Below are positions 36,199 to 44,707 of a stretch of 64,000 bases of DNA, in pieces. Location of the stretch: the NCBI RefSeq assembly GCF_001040945.1, contig NZ_CP011930.1:2643704-2707703 (forward strand). The letters are read 5' to 3'. The position numbers and the translations under genes are program-made. This stretch comes from Herbaspirillum seropedicae. Its GTDB lineage: Bacteria > Pseudomonadota > Gammaproteobacteria > Burkholderiales > Burkholderiaceae_D. Each line of letters begins with the position of its first letter. Positions within the stretch are counted from its first letter, which is position 1. The notes under the pieces are model-generated. The model ran no database searches. It was not told the origin of the DNA and saw nothing but the letters and a program-made list of their open reading frames with translations.

Positions 36199-38337
36199 TT
36201 ACCAGCGATAGCGCGCGCTCAGGATGGCCGTGCGCTCGGCGGCCCAGAAGCAGGTCGTGGTCGGCTCGGCCAGGCAGGAGGTGTACTCCTTGTTGGTGAT
36301 GTTGCTGATGTTGAGGGCATAGCGCCAGCGGTTGAGGTTGTAGTGGAACACCGCGTCGAAGACGGTCACGCCGCCATTCTTCACGGTGTTGGCGGCGTCG
36401 GCATAGTTGCTGCCGGTGTAGCGAGCACCGCCGCCGATGCCAGCGCCAGCCAGCGGGCCGCCTTGCACGGTGTAGTCAGCCCAGACCGAGGCCGCCTGGC
36501 GCGGCACCAGGATGGGCTGCTTGCCCAGCAGGGAAGCCGTGTTGTTCTGGGTGTTCTTGACGTCGGTGTAGGTGTAGGAGGCCGACAGGTTCAGGCCCTT
36601 GACGATTTCACCCTTGGCTTCCAGCTCCAGGCCGCGCGACTTGATCTCGCCGCTGAGCACGTTGAAGTTGGTATGGGCCGGATCCGGCGTCTGCACATTG
36701 GTCTTGGTCAGCTCGAACAGGGCGGCGGTGAACAGGGTCTTGCCATCGGCCGGCTGGTACTTGATACCCACTTCGGCCTGACGCGCCTTGGTCGGATCGA
36801 AGGGCTTGCCGTTGAAGTCCGAACCTGTCTGCGGCAGGAAGGAAGTGGCGTAGCTGACGTAGGGCGCGATGTCGCGGGTCACCAGATAGGACAGGCCGAT
36901 GCGTCCGCTCAGGGCGCTGTCGTCGCTGCGGGTGGTGGTCCGGTTGAAATAGTTGCGGGTCTCGTCCTTGACCTTGTCCCAGCGCCCACCGAGGGTCAGG
37001 GTCAGGCGCTGGTCGAACTTGATCTGGTCCTGCGCATACAGGCCAGTCTGGTTCATGTTCTCTTCCAGGTTGCCGAACAGGGTGGTGGCCGCCGGGATGG
37101 TGACGCCATAGACCGGATTGTCGATGTTCAGGCTGGGCGCGGCGCCGCGATAGCGCACCTCGCGGTCATACATGCGTGACCAGTCCAGGCCGAACAGCAC
37201 CGTGTGCTCGGTCGCACCCCACTTGAGGCGGCCTTCCAGCTGGTTGTCCACCAAGGTATTGTCGACCTGGCTGTTGTAGACCGTGGTGCCGCGGGTGAGC
37301 ACGGAACCGGTCAGCGTGCCAGGGTTGAGCGCGGCATAGACCGACTTCAGATTGGCCTGGCGGAAGTTCTGGCGGAAGGTCCAGGCATTGTCGAACTTGT
37401 GCTCGAACTGGTAGCCGAAGGACCACTGGTCGTTGCTCTGGCGGTCGAAGTTGGGGTCGCCGATCAGGGTGTGGGTGAGCACATTGCCGGGCCGTACGGC
37501 AGTCCAGCGGCTGCTGCCGGAGCGGTCGTTCATGTAGTCGGCCATCAGCGTCAGCGAGGTGCTGGCCGAGGGACGCCAGGTCAGCGAGGGCGCGAGATAG
37601 AAGCGGTTGTTGTCGCCCGACTGGCCATTGTTGAATTTGTACTGGTTGTTGCTGTCCAGGCCCAGCCCGACCACGCGCCACAGATACTCGCCGTCCTGGG
37701 TATGACCATTGAGATCGGCCACGACCTGCTTGCGGTTGAAGGAACCGATGTCCACGCCCAGCTCGTTGGGGATGTCCATGCCGGGCAGCTTGCTGACGCG
37801 GTTGATCACGCCGCCCGGATCGGCCTGGCCGAAGGTCACCGAGCCGGGGCCGCGCAGCACTTCGATGCGTTCCATGCCATAGGTTTCGGTGCGGAACTGG
37901 CCGAAGCCGCCGGGAATCTGGCGCAGGCCGTTGAGGAAGTTGCTGGTGACCTGGGCATTGATGAAGCCGCGCAGGTTGAAGTATTCATAGCCGCGCGGAT
38001 CCACGCCGTGGGTTTCCGAGTTGGCGCCGGGCATGTAGCGCAGCACGTCCAGCAGCGATGTCACGCCGCGCGCATCCATCTCGTCGCGCGTGACCACCGA
38101 GACCGATTGCGGCACTTCCAGCACGGGCGTGTCGGTCTTGGTGGCGCTGGCGGTCCGCTTGGCGACGTAGCCGTTGACGGGACCGTTGGCAGTCTCCGCG
38201 TCGGCCTTGATTTCGACTTGTGGCAGCGCTTGCTGTTGCGCCCAGGCCGGCGCGGCCAGGGTCAGCAACGCGCATTGCACGGCCAGGAAAGTCAGCGTTG
38301 GCCTGTTGGCAGGCATCCCCTTATATTGTTGTTTCAT
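36199..38337 (-). CDS. TonB-dependent siderophore receptor (no STN domain)
   Basis: 712 residues. A signal peptide ends near PAWAQQ. The plug follows directly (QVEIKADAE, TPVLEVPQSVSVVTRDEMDARG, DVLRYMPGAN, FNLRGFINAQ, IEVLRGPGSV), then a barrel ending LSARYRW. It is strongly similar to the receptor at 1369-3867 through the plug and the last barrel strands (YTSCLAEP, TCFWA) but lacks the STN domain. It should import the same or a closely related ferric lipopeptide. It lies 57 bases after the ornithine hydroxylase gene, in the operon driven from about 40840. Confidence 0.92.
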   Translation of the reverse strand: MKQQYKGMPANRPTLTFLAVQCALLTLAAPAWAQQQALPQVEIKADAETANGPVNGYVAKRTASATKTDTPVLEVPQSVSVVTRDEMDARGVTSLLDVLRYMPGANSETHGVDPRGYEYFNLRGFINAQVTSNFLNGLRQIPGGFGQFRTETYGMERIEVLRGPGSVTFGQADPGGVINRVSKLPGMDIPNELGVDIGSFNRKQVVADLNGHTQDGEYLWRVVGLGLDSNNQYKFNNGQSGDNNRFYLAPSLTWRPSASTSLTLMADYMNDRSGSSRWTAVRPGNVLTHTLIGDPNFDRQSNDQWSFGYQFEHKFDNAWTFRQNFRQANLKSVYAALNPGTLTGSVLTRGTTVYNSQVDNTLVDNQLEGRLKWGATEHTVLFGLDWSRMYDREVRYRGAAPSLNIDNPVYGVTIPAATTLFGNLEENMNQTGLYAQDQIKFDQRLTLTLGGRWDKVKDETRNYFNRTTTRSDDSALSGRIGLSYLVTRDIAPYVSYATSFLPQTGSDFNGKPFDPTKARQAEVGIKYQPADGKTLFTAALFELTKTNVQTPDPAHTNFNVLSGEIKSRGLELEAKGEIVKGLNLSASYTYTDVKNTQNNTASLLGKQPILVPRQAASVWADYTVQGGPLAGAGIGGGARYTGSNYADAANTVKNGGVTVFDAVFHYNLNRWRYALNISNITNKEYTSCLAEPTTTCFWAAERTAILSARYRW

Positions 38338-38394
38338 GATGGTGGAGGTGGTGGTCGATTGAAGAGCGCCGGCAACGCCGGCATGGCAAATCGC

Positions 38395-39726
38395 TTAAAG
38401 CGAAAACTGTGGGCTGCCACGGCTGGCCGCGGCGATGCTGGCGACCATGGCGCGCCGCGCCGCGAAGGGAGCGTTCTCGTCGCGCTCGCGCAGGGCCTGG
38501 CCAATCTCGGCGGTGCGGATGGCGATCACCGAGAGCAGGGTGTCGCTGATGCCGTGGGAGGGCTCGCAGCTGCCCTGCAGGAACACCGCCGGCTCGAACT
38601 CGGGAGTGCTCTGCAGGCGGTAGTCGCGGCCCACCGCGAAGTGCGGCAGGTAGGACGCCAGCGGCGCCAGCAGGTCCTTGTGCAGCTCGCGGGTATAGCC
38701 GGTGCCCAGCACGACGGCGTCGTAGCGGCGCGTCTGGGCGCTGCCGCCGTCGAGATCGTGCAGGTCCAGCCAGACGCCATCGGCCTCGGCGCGGGCGCGC
38801 TCGACGTTATGGCAGCGCAGCAGGCGGTGGCGCTGCTGGCCAGTCACCTTCTGCTTATAGAAGACCTGGTAGACCTGCTCGATCAGCGCCAGGTCCGGCG
38901 CCGAGTAGTTGGTCTGCATGAACTCCTGCATCAGTGCGTGACGGGTCGGCTCGTCCTGGCGGTAGACGTAGTCGGTGTATTCGGGGTTGAAGACTTCATT
39001 GACGAAGGGACTGTCGTCGGACGGCTTGATGTTGCGGCTGCGCATGATGAAGTCGACCTCGTGACCGGCGTTGCGGGCGTGCAGGTCGAGGAAGATCTCG
39101 GTGGCGCTCTGGCCGGCGCCGATGACGGCGATGCGGGCGGGCTTGTCGAACGCGGCGATATGGCGCAGGTAGCTGCTGGAATGGAATACGCGCGCATCCT
39201 CGCGCAGCCCCCGGAAGGTCTCGGGGATATTGGCCGAGCCGCCCACGCCGATCACCAGATTGCGCGCCAGGCGCTCCGTGATGCGGCCATCGCGGTGGCG
39301 CGAACGCACGCGCAGCAGCCGCACCTTACCCTCCTGCAGTTCAGGCTGCACCTCGATGACTTCTTCGCCATAGCTGCAGCAGGCGCTGAACTGGTCGGCG
39401 GCCCAGCGCAGGTAGTCGCTGAACTCGTGACGGCTGGGGTAGAAGGTCTTGAGGTTGATGAAGTCGCTCAGCCGCTCTTTCTGGTGCAGGTAGTTGAGGA
39501 AGGTGAACCGGCTGGCAGGATTGCGCAGCGTGGCCAGGTCCTTGAGGAAGGAGATCTGCATGTGCGAGTTGTCCAGCAGCATGTCGCCGTGCCAGGCGAA
39601 GCTGTCCTGTTTCTCGATGAAGAACATGTCGGCAGCGCCGGCATGATGCTGTTGCTCTTGCAGGGCGATGGCGAGTGCGATGTTGGAGGGGCCGAAGCCG
39701 ATCCCGATCAGCTCATAGGTTTGCAT
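38395..39726 (-). CDS. L-ornithine N5-monooxygenase (PvdA/IucD/SidA family)
   Basis: 443 residues. The opening MQTYELIGIGFGPSNIALAI holds the FAD-binding GxGPxN motif; VIGAGQSATEIFLDL is the NADPH site. The family hydroxylates the side-chain amine of free ornithine or lysine with FAD, NADPH and oxygen. The neighbouring acyltransferase gene and the last NRPS module together suggest that N5-hydroxyornithine is the product and feeds the final residue of the siderophore. Start ATG at 39726; 21 bases separate it from the acyltransferase stop. Confidence 0.92.
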   Translation of the reverse strand: MQTYELIGIGFGPSNIALAIALQEQQHHAGAADMFFIEKQDSFAWHGDMLLDNSHMQISFLKDLATLRNPASRFTFLNYLHQKERLSDFINLKTFYPSRHEFSDYLRWAADQFSACCSYGEEVIEVQPELQEGKVRLLRVRSRHRDGRITERLARNLVIGVGGSANIPETFRGLREDARVFHSSSYLRHIAAFDKPARIAVIGAGQSATEIFLDLHARNAGHEVDFIMRSRNIKPSDDSPFVNEVFNPEYTDYVYRQDEPTRHALMQEFMQTNYSAPDLALIEQVYQVFYKQKVTGQQRHRLLRCHNVERARAEADGVWLDLHDLDGGSAQTRRYDAVVLGTGYTRELHKDLLAPLASYLPHFAVGRDYRLQSTPEFEPAVFLQGSCEPSHGISDTLLSVIAIRTAEIGQALRERDENAPFAARRAMVASIAAASRGSPQFSL

Positions 39727-39747
39727 GTCGTGGTCCTGTGGTCCTGG

Positions 39748-40752
39748 TCAGTTGGCGCTGGCGGCGCCCGGCATCCAGAGTCGTTCGCCGAAGAAACGCT
39801 CGCGCGAAAGCATGCCGAGCATGGCTCGCTTGTGGGGGAAATCGAATTCTTTGAGCAGCGCATAACCGCTGCGCTGCAGGCTGCGCAGCATCTTGCGGTT
39901 GTCCGCGCGCGGCTCGATCCAGAGGCGTTCGGTGCGCACGTCCTCCAGCAGCAGGTAATGCGACACCGACGGCATCCAGGCGCTGACAAACGCGCGCCCG
40001 CGATAGGCCGGCTCACCCACCAGCACATGCCAGCCACGGTCGTGCTCACCCGGATCGGCGAAGGGCGCGATGCGGTCTTCGCGCGCCCAGTAGATCTCGA
40101 AGTAGGCAAAGGGAAGCTCATCCAGGCAGGCGATGAGCGGGTAGGCGTGCGGATCGTCGGCCAGCCTGGCGAGATAGTGGCGGTGATGCTCGAGGTCGCC
40201 CTGTTCTTCCCAGAAATAGGCCACGTCCGGATCATTCATCCAGCGGTTCAGCCGCACCAGGTCGTCTTGCCCCTCGAAGGCGCGCAGCGACAGCGTCTGG
40301 CCCAGCCAGGGGATATGACGGCGATACACCGTGCCCGCCGGCTTGGGCGGACGCTGCGGATGGCGCTTGCCCGCGCTGATGCAATGGCGTAGCGGCAAGG
40401 GCGCTTGCGGCTGGGTCAGCCAGTTGCGGCTCTGTTGCCAGAACATGCCCGGACAAGCCCAGGCCGGCGCGCCGCCATCGGGCAGGATCAGCTGCTGCGC
40501 CAGGCCGTGCTGCTGCGACCACAGCGCCTCCAGCGCCGCCAGCTCAGCCGGGTGCGCATCGTAGCGGGGCGTCGGGGCCGGTGCGGCAGAGTCCAGCGTG
40601 GCCAGGGACTGCAGCCGCCAGGCGTGGCGCTCCCCGGAGGGCAGACGCACGCGCACCACGTCACCGTCGAGCTCCACCGCATAAGGGTGGCCATCGACAT
40701 GGGCGAGATAGGGCGCGGCGGGTAGGGCGGTAGTAAGGACTGCTTGTTCCAT
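39748..40752 (-). CDS. N-hydroxyornithine acyltransferase (IucB-like GNAT)
   Basis: 334 residues. The N-terminal third is divergent. The C-terminal part (from about residue 140) is typical of siderophore acyltransferases: LRAFEGQDDLVRLNRWMNDPDVAYFWEE, FAYFEIYWAREDRIAPF, YRGRAFVSAWMPSVSHYL, LWIEPRADNRKMLRSLQRSGY. The family moves an acyl group, often acetyl, to the N-hydroxyl amine to make a hydroxamate. It is the first gene of the leftward operon, with an iron-starvation sigma box 63 bases upstream. The acyl donor cannot be read from sequence. Confidence 0.88.
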   Translation of the reverse strand: MEQAVLTTALPAAPYLAHVDGHPYAVELDGDVVRVRLPSGERHAWRLQSLATLDSAAPAPTPRYDAHPAELAALEALWSQQHGLAQQLILPDGGAPAWACPGMFWQQSRNWLTQPQAPLPLRHCISAGKRHPQRPPKPAGTVYRRHIPWLGQTLSLRAFEGQDDLVRLNRWMNDPDVAYFWEEQGDLEHHRHYLARLADDPHAYPLIACLDELPFAYFEIYWAREDRIAPFADPGEHDRGWHVLVGEPAYRGRAFVSAWMPSVSHYLLLEDVRTERLWIEPRADNRKMLRSLQRSGYALLKEFDFPHKRAMLGMLSRERFFGERLWMPGAASAN

Positions 40753-40814
40753 CTGTCATCAGCTCCTGGTCGGCCGCGCTGTCGCAACAGGATGCGCAGG
40801 CCGTCATCAGAAAG

Positions 40815-40838
40815 ACGAATGGAAATCACTTTTGTTTA
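40815..40838 (-). promoter_or_regulatory. Iron-starvation sigma box upstream of the hydroxamate operon
   Basis: On the minus strand the site reads CTAAAC, 16 bases, CGT: the PvdS box with one mismatch (TAAAC for TAAAT). It lies between the FhuF gene stop and the acyltransferase start, at the right distance to drive acyltransferase, hydroxylase, receptor and esterase. Confidence 0.55.
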
Positions 40839-40857
40839 GATTGGCGCTGTCGCCCAG

Positions 40858-41637
40858 CTAATCAGACGCTCGTTTGTCATGCCTGGAACGCAACGGGCAG
40901 GCCGCGCAATAGTCCTCGCCCGGCAGACGGTAATACATGCAGCAATTGCGATGCAGGTAGTCCACGCCCGCAGGCGGCACAGCGCGGCGGTGATAGAGCG
41001 GATTGGTGCGGCCATCGGGCCAGAGAGGGCTGTCCAGCAACAGCCGGCGATCCTCGGCCAGCCCCTCCTGCGAGGGCAGGGCCAGCAGCACGCCGCGCTG
41101 CAGGACCGCATGGATATAGCGCACCGCGTTGCCCCAGAGAACCGCCGAGGGGGTCCGGAAGCGCTTGTTGAGCGCCGCAATCACCGGCGCCAGATGCTGC
41201 CAGACCAGCTCTTCATAGCGTTCTGGCGGGCTCGCCTGCGGCCACGGATGCCCCGCGTGCGGCAGGCAGACCTGCGCCATGCCGCCGTGGGAAGCCAGCA
41301 CCACCCGCACCTGGACCGCCGCCAGCGGCAGGTGATGCCGCAGCACCGCCGCAGCCGCCATGGCCGGCACCAGCATCGCCGCGAAATAATCCAGGCACCA
41401 GGCCGAGGCCACCGCGCGCAGGTCATCGCTGCGCCAATGGGCCGCATGGAGGCGCACGGCGTCGTCCAGCGCTGCCCCCTCCAGCAGCGCCGGCAGCGGC
41501 AAGGCCTGCGCATAAGAAGACACATCGCAGACCAGCCGGGCGGCATAGGCGGCGGTGCGCTGGTCGAACAGGGGAGCAAGGATGGGCAGCACGGAAGAGG
41601 GCGCAAGTTGAGCCGGCTCAAACGCCGGCGCTGTCAT
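40858..41637 (-). CDS. fhuF: FhuF-type ferric siderophore reductase
   Basis: 259 residues from the ATG at 41637; the frame is open to a TTG at 41721, so the start is not certain and no good ribosome site is visible. The C-terminus carries the family's cysteine pattern CC-x10-C-x2-C (CCMYYRLPGEDYCAACPL), which binds a [2Fe-2S] cluster. The family reduces Fe(III) in hydroxamate siderophores to release iron in the cytoplasm. It is divergent from the exporter gene and not under the sigma box at 40815, which reads away from it. Confidence 0.88.
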   Translation of the reverse strand: MTAPAFEPAQLAPSSVLPILAPLFDQRTAAYAARLVCDVSSYAQALPLPALLEGAALDDAVRLHAAHWRSDDLRAVASAWCLDYFAAMLVPAMAAAAVLRHHLPLAAVQVRVVLASHGGMAQVCLPHAGHPWPQASPPERYEELVWQHLAPVIAALNKRFRTPSAVLWGNAVRYIHAVLQRGVLLALPSQEGLAEDRRLLLDSPLWPDGRTNPLYHRRAVPPAGVDYLHRNCCMYYRLPGEDYCAACPLRSRHDKRASD

Positions 41638-41704
41638 GGAAGGTGACGAATGGCGCGCAGATTTGTTCAGCCCGGTCAAGCCAGGGCAGGGCAGCGGGCC
41701 AGTT

Positions 41705-41768
41705 AGAACCCATTTCACCAATAGGCGTGAGATGCGTTCTGCCCAGAAAGGGCGCTGAAATGGGTTCT
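41705..41768. repeat. 13-bp perfect inverted repeat between fhuF and the exporter gene
   Basis: AGAACCCATTTCA at 41705-41717 is the exact complement of TGAAATGGGTTCT at 41756-41768, with a 38-base spacer. The right arm touches the sigma box of the exporter (TAAAT starts at 41768). It may be an operator for the divergent promoters. Its role is unproven. Confidence 0.6.
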
Positions 41769-41791
41769 AAATATTTGCCGACGCGGTTCGT
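41768..41791 (+). promoter_or_regulatory. Iron-starvation sigma box upstream of the exporter gene
   Basis: TAAAT at 41768-41772, exactly 16 bases, CGT at 41789-41791, preceded by TTC (so TTCTAAAT). This is a full match to the PvdS-type signature, 37 bases before the exporter start. Confidence 0.65.
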
Positions 41792-41827
41792 CACATTGAT
41801 ACCGGCCCTTGGCGGCCGTTCCCTGGA

Positions 41828-43516
41828 GTGACGGTGTTCAAAGAACTGATCAGGCAATCCCGCGGCTTGCTGGCCGCCGCAACCGCCGCCAGCGTGGCGC
41901 GCGGCGTATGCAGCATCTTGATGGTGACGCAGATCACGGCCACGCTGGCGGCCACGCAGGCGCCGGGTTGGCAATCCACGGCGGCCCTGCATTTTGCGCT
42001 GACCGTGCTGGCCCTGTGGCTGGCGCACATGACGTGCAACATCCTCTTCGAGCGGCTCGCCCACGGCGTGCATGCGCAGTCGCGCCGCTTCATCTGCGAA
42101 CGCGTGCTGCATGCCGACTACGCGCGCCTGGAGCAGGTCGGCGCACCGGCCATCCAGGCCGCGCTGACCGAGCACAGCACCAATGTATCGACCTTCTTCG
42201 TCAGTTTCCCCGCGATCCTGACCAATGCCATCGTGGTGAGCGGCTGCATGATCTACATGGCCACCCTGTCGGCGCAGGTGTTTGCCTGCGCGGTGCTGGT
42301 GATCGGCCTGGGCGCAGCAGGCTACCACCTGGCCCACCTGCGCGCCATCAGGCACCTGCGCCAGGCGTCCGGCGAACAGGACCGCCTGTTCAGCCATTTC
42401 CGCTCCATGCTGGACGGCGCCAAGGAACTGCGCCTGAACGGCAGAAAGCGCCGCCTGTTCGGACGCGAGGTGCTGGGCCAGTCCATCGACCGGGTGCGCC
42501 ATGAACGATCGCTGGGGATGGCCATCTTCGTGGCGGCCACCAGCTGGGGCAATTTCCTGATCTATGCCTTCATCGGGCTGGTGCTGTTCGTGCTGGTGGG
42601 CGACGTACCCGACCGCAACCGCATCCTGACCGGTTACGCCGTGCTGTTCATCTACATGATCACCCCGCTGGAAATCCTGCTGATGAACGCCCCGCGCGCC
42701 AACCTGGCCAAGGTCTCGGCCCGCCGTATCGACGAAGTGGTCCAGGCCCTGGACAATGGCCGCCCGCGCGCGCCGGCGGCAGCACTGCCGCAGCAGCATC
42801 AGCCACATCAACCAGCCCCCGAGCTGCAGCGCCTGCAGCTTTCCGGCGTGCTGCATCGCTACTACCACGAACAGCACGACGAATTCTTTACCATGGGCCC
42901 GATCGACCTGGCCTTCGCGCCGGGCGAGGTGGTCTTCCTGGTGGGCGGCAACGGCAGCGGCAAGACCACGCTGGCCAAGCTGCTGGCGGGGCTGTATCGC
43001 CCCGGCGAAGGCCATATCCTGCTCAATGGCCGACCCGTGTCATGGCAGCCGGACGTGGAGGGCGAGGGAGAGGCGAGGGTGCCGGATGAACAATACCGGC
43101 AGCTGTTTGCCACGGTGTTTTCGGACTTCCATCTGTTCGAGAGCCTGCTGGAGACGGGTGGAGCGGAACTGGACGCGCGCGGCAACGAGCTCCTGGCAAA
43201 GCTCTACCTGCATCACAAGGTACAGATCCGCGACGGCGCATTCACCACGCGCGCGCTGTCGATGGGCCAGCGCAAGCGGCTGGCGCTGGTGGTGGCGGTG
43301 CTGGAGGATAGGCCGTTCTTCATCTTCGATGAATGGGCAGCGGACCAGGACCCGGTGTTCAAGAAGGTCTTCTATCACGAGGTGCTGGGGCAGCTGCGCG
43401 CGGCGGGCAAGACGGTGCTGGTGATTTCGCATGATGACCAGTATTTCCATCTGGCTGACCGGATGGTGCGGATGGATAACGGGCGGGTGGTGTTTGATGG
43501 GCGGTGGGAAGGCTAG
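41828..43516 (+). CDS. Cyclic-peptide/siderophore export ABC transporter (PvdE/SyrD-like)
   Basis: 562 residues; GTG at 41828 or, with better ribosome-site spacing (TGGAG), GTG at 41834. The first 330 residues form six membrane helices. The ATPase half shows GGNGSGKTTLAKLL (Walker A), LSMGQRKRLAL (signature) and FFIFDEWAADQDP (Walker B, Glu then D loop). This half-transporter family carries peptide precursors across the inner membrane in pyoverdine and syringomycin systems. A sigma box precedes it. It is the last siderophore gene. Confidence 0.92.
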   Translation: MTVFKELIRQSRGLLAAATAASVARGVCSILMVTQITATLAATQAPGWQSTAALHFALTVLALWLAHMTCNILFERLAHGVHAQSRRFICERVLHADYARLEQVGAPAIQAALTEHSTNVSTFFVSFPAILTNAIVVSGCMIYMATLSAQVFACAVLVIGLGAAGYHLAHLRAIRHLRQASGEQDRLFSHFRSMLDGAKELRLNGRKRRLFGREVLGQSIDRVRHERSLGMAIFVAATSWGNFLIYAFIGLVLFVLVGDVPDRNRILTGYAVLFIYMITPLEILLMNAPRANLAKVSARRIDEVVQALDNGRPRAPAAALPQQHQPHQPAPELQRLQLSGVLHRYYHEQHDEFFTMGPIDLAFAPGEVVFLVGGNGSGKTTLAKLLAGLYRPGEGHILLNGRPVSWQPDVEGEGEARVPDEQYRQLFATVFSDFHLFESLLETGGAELDARGNELLAKLYLHHKVQIRDGAFTTRALSMGQRKRLALVVAVLEDRPFFIFDEWAADQDPVFKKVFYHEVLGQLRAAGKTVLVISHDDQYFHLADRMVRMDNGRVVFDGRWEG

Positions 43517-43588
43517 TCCTTGCTCGGTCCTTGCTCAGTCATTGCTATTTTTTTGCAGACCGAAGCGAGTTTTGAATTGCAATACACT

Positions 43589-43627
43589 GCGGTTCCAAAA
43601 AAACAATTAGAGAATAACTGGAACCGC
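43589..43627 (+). repeat. 9-bp inverted repeat upstream of tmRNA
   Basis: GCGGTTCCA (43589-43597) and TGGAACCGC (43619-43627) flank an AT-rich 21-base spacer just before the acceptor part of the tmRNA gene. It may lie at the 5' boundary of the precursor RNA or be an operator. Confidence 0.45.
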
Positions 43628-43639
43628 GATCCGCGCCTC

Positions 43640-44040
43640 AACACCTATATCGCAATGGTGTATGCGGGCATCCGCGCAACTTGAAGGCAAACAGCGTTTT
43701 GGACGGGGGTTCGATTCCCCCCACCTCCACCAAATGCCGCAATGGAAGGGCGCTTGCCATCCGGCATCTGAAGGGGGTGACCTGGTTTCGACAAAGCGGC
43801 CAGTACCCGGAGACACACCACGTCAGGCGACCGACGTAAACAGCGCGAAATCCTGATTGCAAATGAATCGCAATTTATTGCTTACGGTACCTGATTACCG
43901 CTAGCCGAGTTGCCGGCCCCTTCTCGCGAAGGCTTGGGAACAGAAAGGCCGGCCCGATTTCCGATTGCTGCGAGAGCAAACGTCGAGCGTGAAGTGAGTC
44001 CTTCGGGAGGGCTTGTAGTCGACGGCCGTAGAGGGTGCAA
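43640..44040 (+). ncRNA. ssrA: Permuted (two-piece) tmRNA gene, beta type
   Basis: The tRNA-like 3' end comes first: T-stem GGGGG (43705-43709), loop TTCGATT, CCCCC (43717-43721), acceptor strand CACCTCC (43722-43728), discriminator A and encoded CCA ending at 43732. A 40-base insert with a hairpin (ATGCCG 43734-43739 with CGGCAT 43762-43767) follows. The 5' end then begins at 43773 with GGGGGTG, which pairs with CACCTCC over seven positions (one G-U), and continues TGACCTGGTTTCGAC, typical of tmRNA. A candidate tag frame runs 43859-43894: Ala-Asn-Glu-Ser-Gln-Phe-Ile-Ala-Tyr-Gly-Thr, stop. Order 3' half, spacer, 5' half is the permuted form known in alphaproteobacteria, some cyanobacteria and some betaproteobacteria. 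The outer limits (about 43640 and 44040) are estimates. The tag lacks the usual small hydrophobic ending. Confidence 0.8.
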
Positions 44041-44274
44041 CCTGTAGATTGGGGACATTTAGAAATTTGAATTGCGGCGCTAATCCCTTCCTATTCTTCC
44101 AAACGCAGCCCAGCATGGTTTCCGTGAGGGAATTATGTTTTCGGGAATTTCAAATTCGATTAACAACGCAGTTAACCTCGAAATTCCATCGGCTTTAGTA
44201 GCGCCAATTCCTAAGTCCCACCTCTTGCTGACCGCGGGAAAGCAGCGCCGTACATCAGCGCAACGGCGAAAGCG
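44041..44274. other. No gene recognised; AT-richer island DNA
   Basis: Between the tmRNA coding part and the broken replication gene no convincing coding frame was found. A weak frame from 44135 ends in unrelated sequence. The stretch may be a remnant of the upstream half of the replication gene or of the tmRNA 3' flank. Confidence 0.4.
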
Positions 44275-44634
44275 ATGTGGCCGCCAAAGCTATCATTTCT
44301 TGCGCTCAATCTGGGCCGATGTTGTTGGTCGCGATGATAGCGGTCGCTCTATGAATATGGATGTCGGGAATCATGCTAAGTCGGGTTCGGCGAAGAAGGA
44401 GGGCGTAAGCTAGCGGCCTACATTGCAAGATATTGTGCCAAGAACATGTCGTGCTGAACGCTTGATCAGAAACACCATTTTTGCTCTCGCGGCATTCCTA
44501 AGCCTGAAGTCACCGTGTGGCCGCTGTTATGGCCGCGAACTATTGATGCCGTTCGCACGGCCTTTTATATTGCTGAGTCCGAGCAGTTAGATACTGTTCA
44601 ATTCTGGTATAAAAAAGGCTTAGGGGCCATGTGA
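44275..44634 (+). pseudogene. Broken HUH replication protein (second copy at 45540)
   Basis: Read with one frameshift near 44400 and one internal TGA, the stretch gives GRQSYHFLRSIWADVVG, GRSMNMDV, then LAAYIARYCAKNMSC, TLDQKHHFCSRGIPKPEV, TIDAVRTAFYIAES and VQFWYKKGL. This follows the C-terminal two thirds of the intact copy at 45540-46292 nearly residue by residue (GRQRYHLLRGIWAQVVG, LAAYIAKYCTKDMPC). The His-x-His part is missing. It is a decayed paralogue in the same orientation. Confidence 0.85.
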
Positions 44635-44707
44635 TAGCCACATGCAGACCTAATGCATCAGAGCGGATTCATGCGCCATATTAAGTTATTTTTCAAAGGA
44701 AGATATT

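Noticed and set aside
37204..40392. A 1062-codon plus-strand frame opposite the receptor and hydroxylase genes
   Set aside because: Antisense shadow of well-identified leftward genes, with Val/Gly/His-rich composition and no motif.
41646..41669. A further sigma box upstream of fhuF on the minus strand
   Set aside because: Only TGAAC-N16-CGT, two mismatches in five, and placed too close to or inside the gene start.
43640..43735. An ordinary tRNA gene ending at 43732
   Set aside because: The T-arm and CCA are present, but no D-arm or anticodon arm lies upstream; the pairing partner of the acceptor strand is downstream at 43773, as in permuted tmRNA.
44135..44413. A 92-codon gene after the tmRNA
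   Set aside because: Its second half is the frameshifted remains of the HUH replication gene; the first half has no ribosome site or protein-like pattern.
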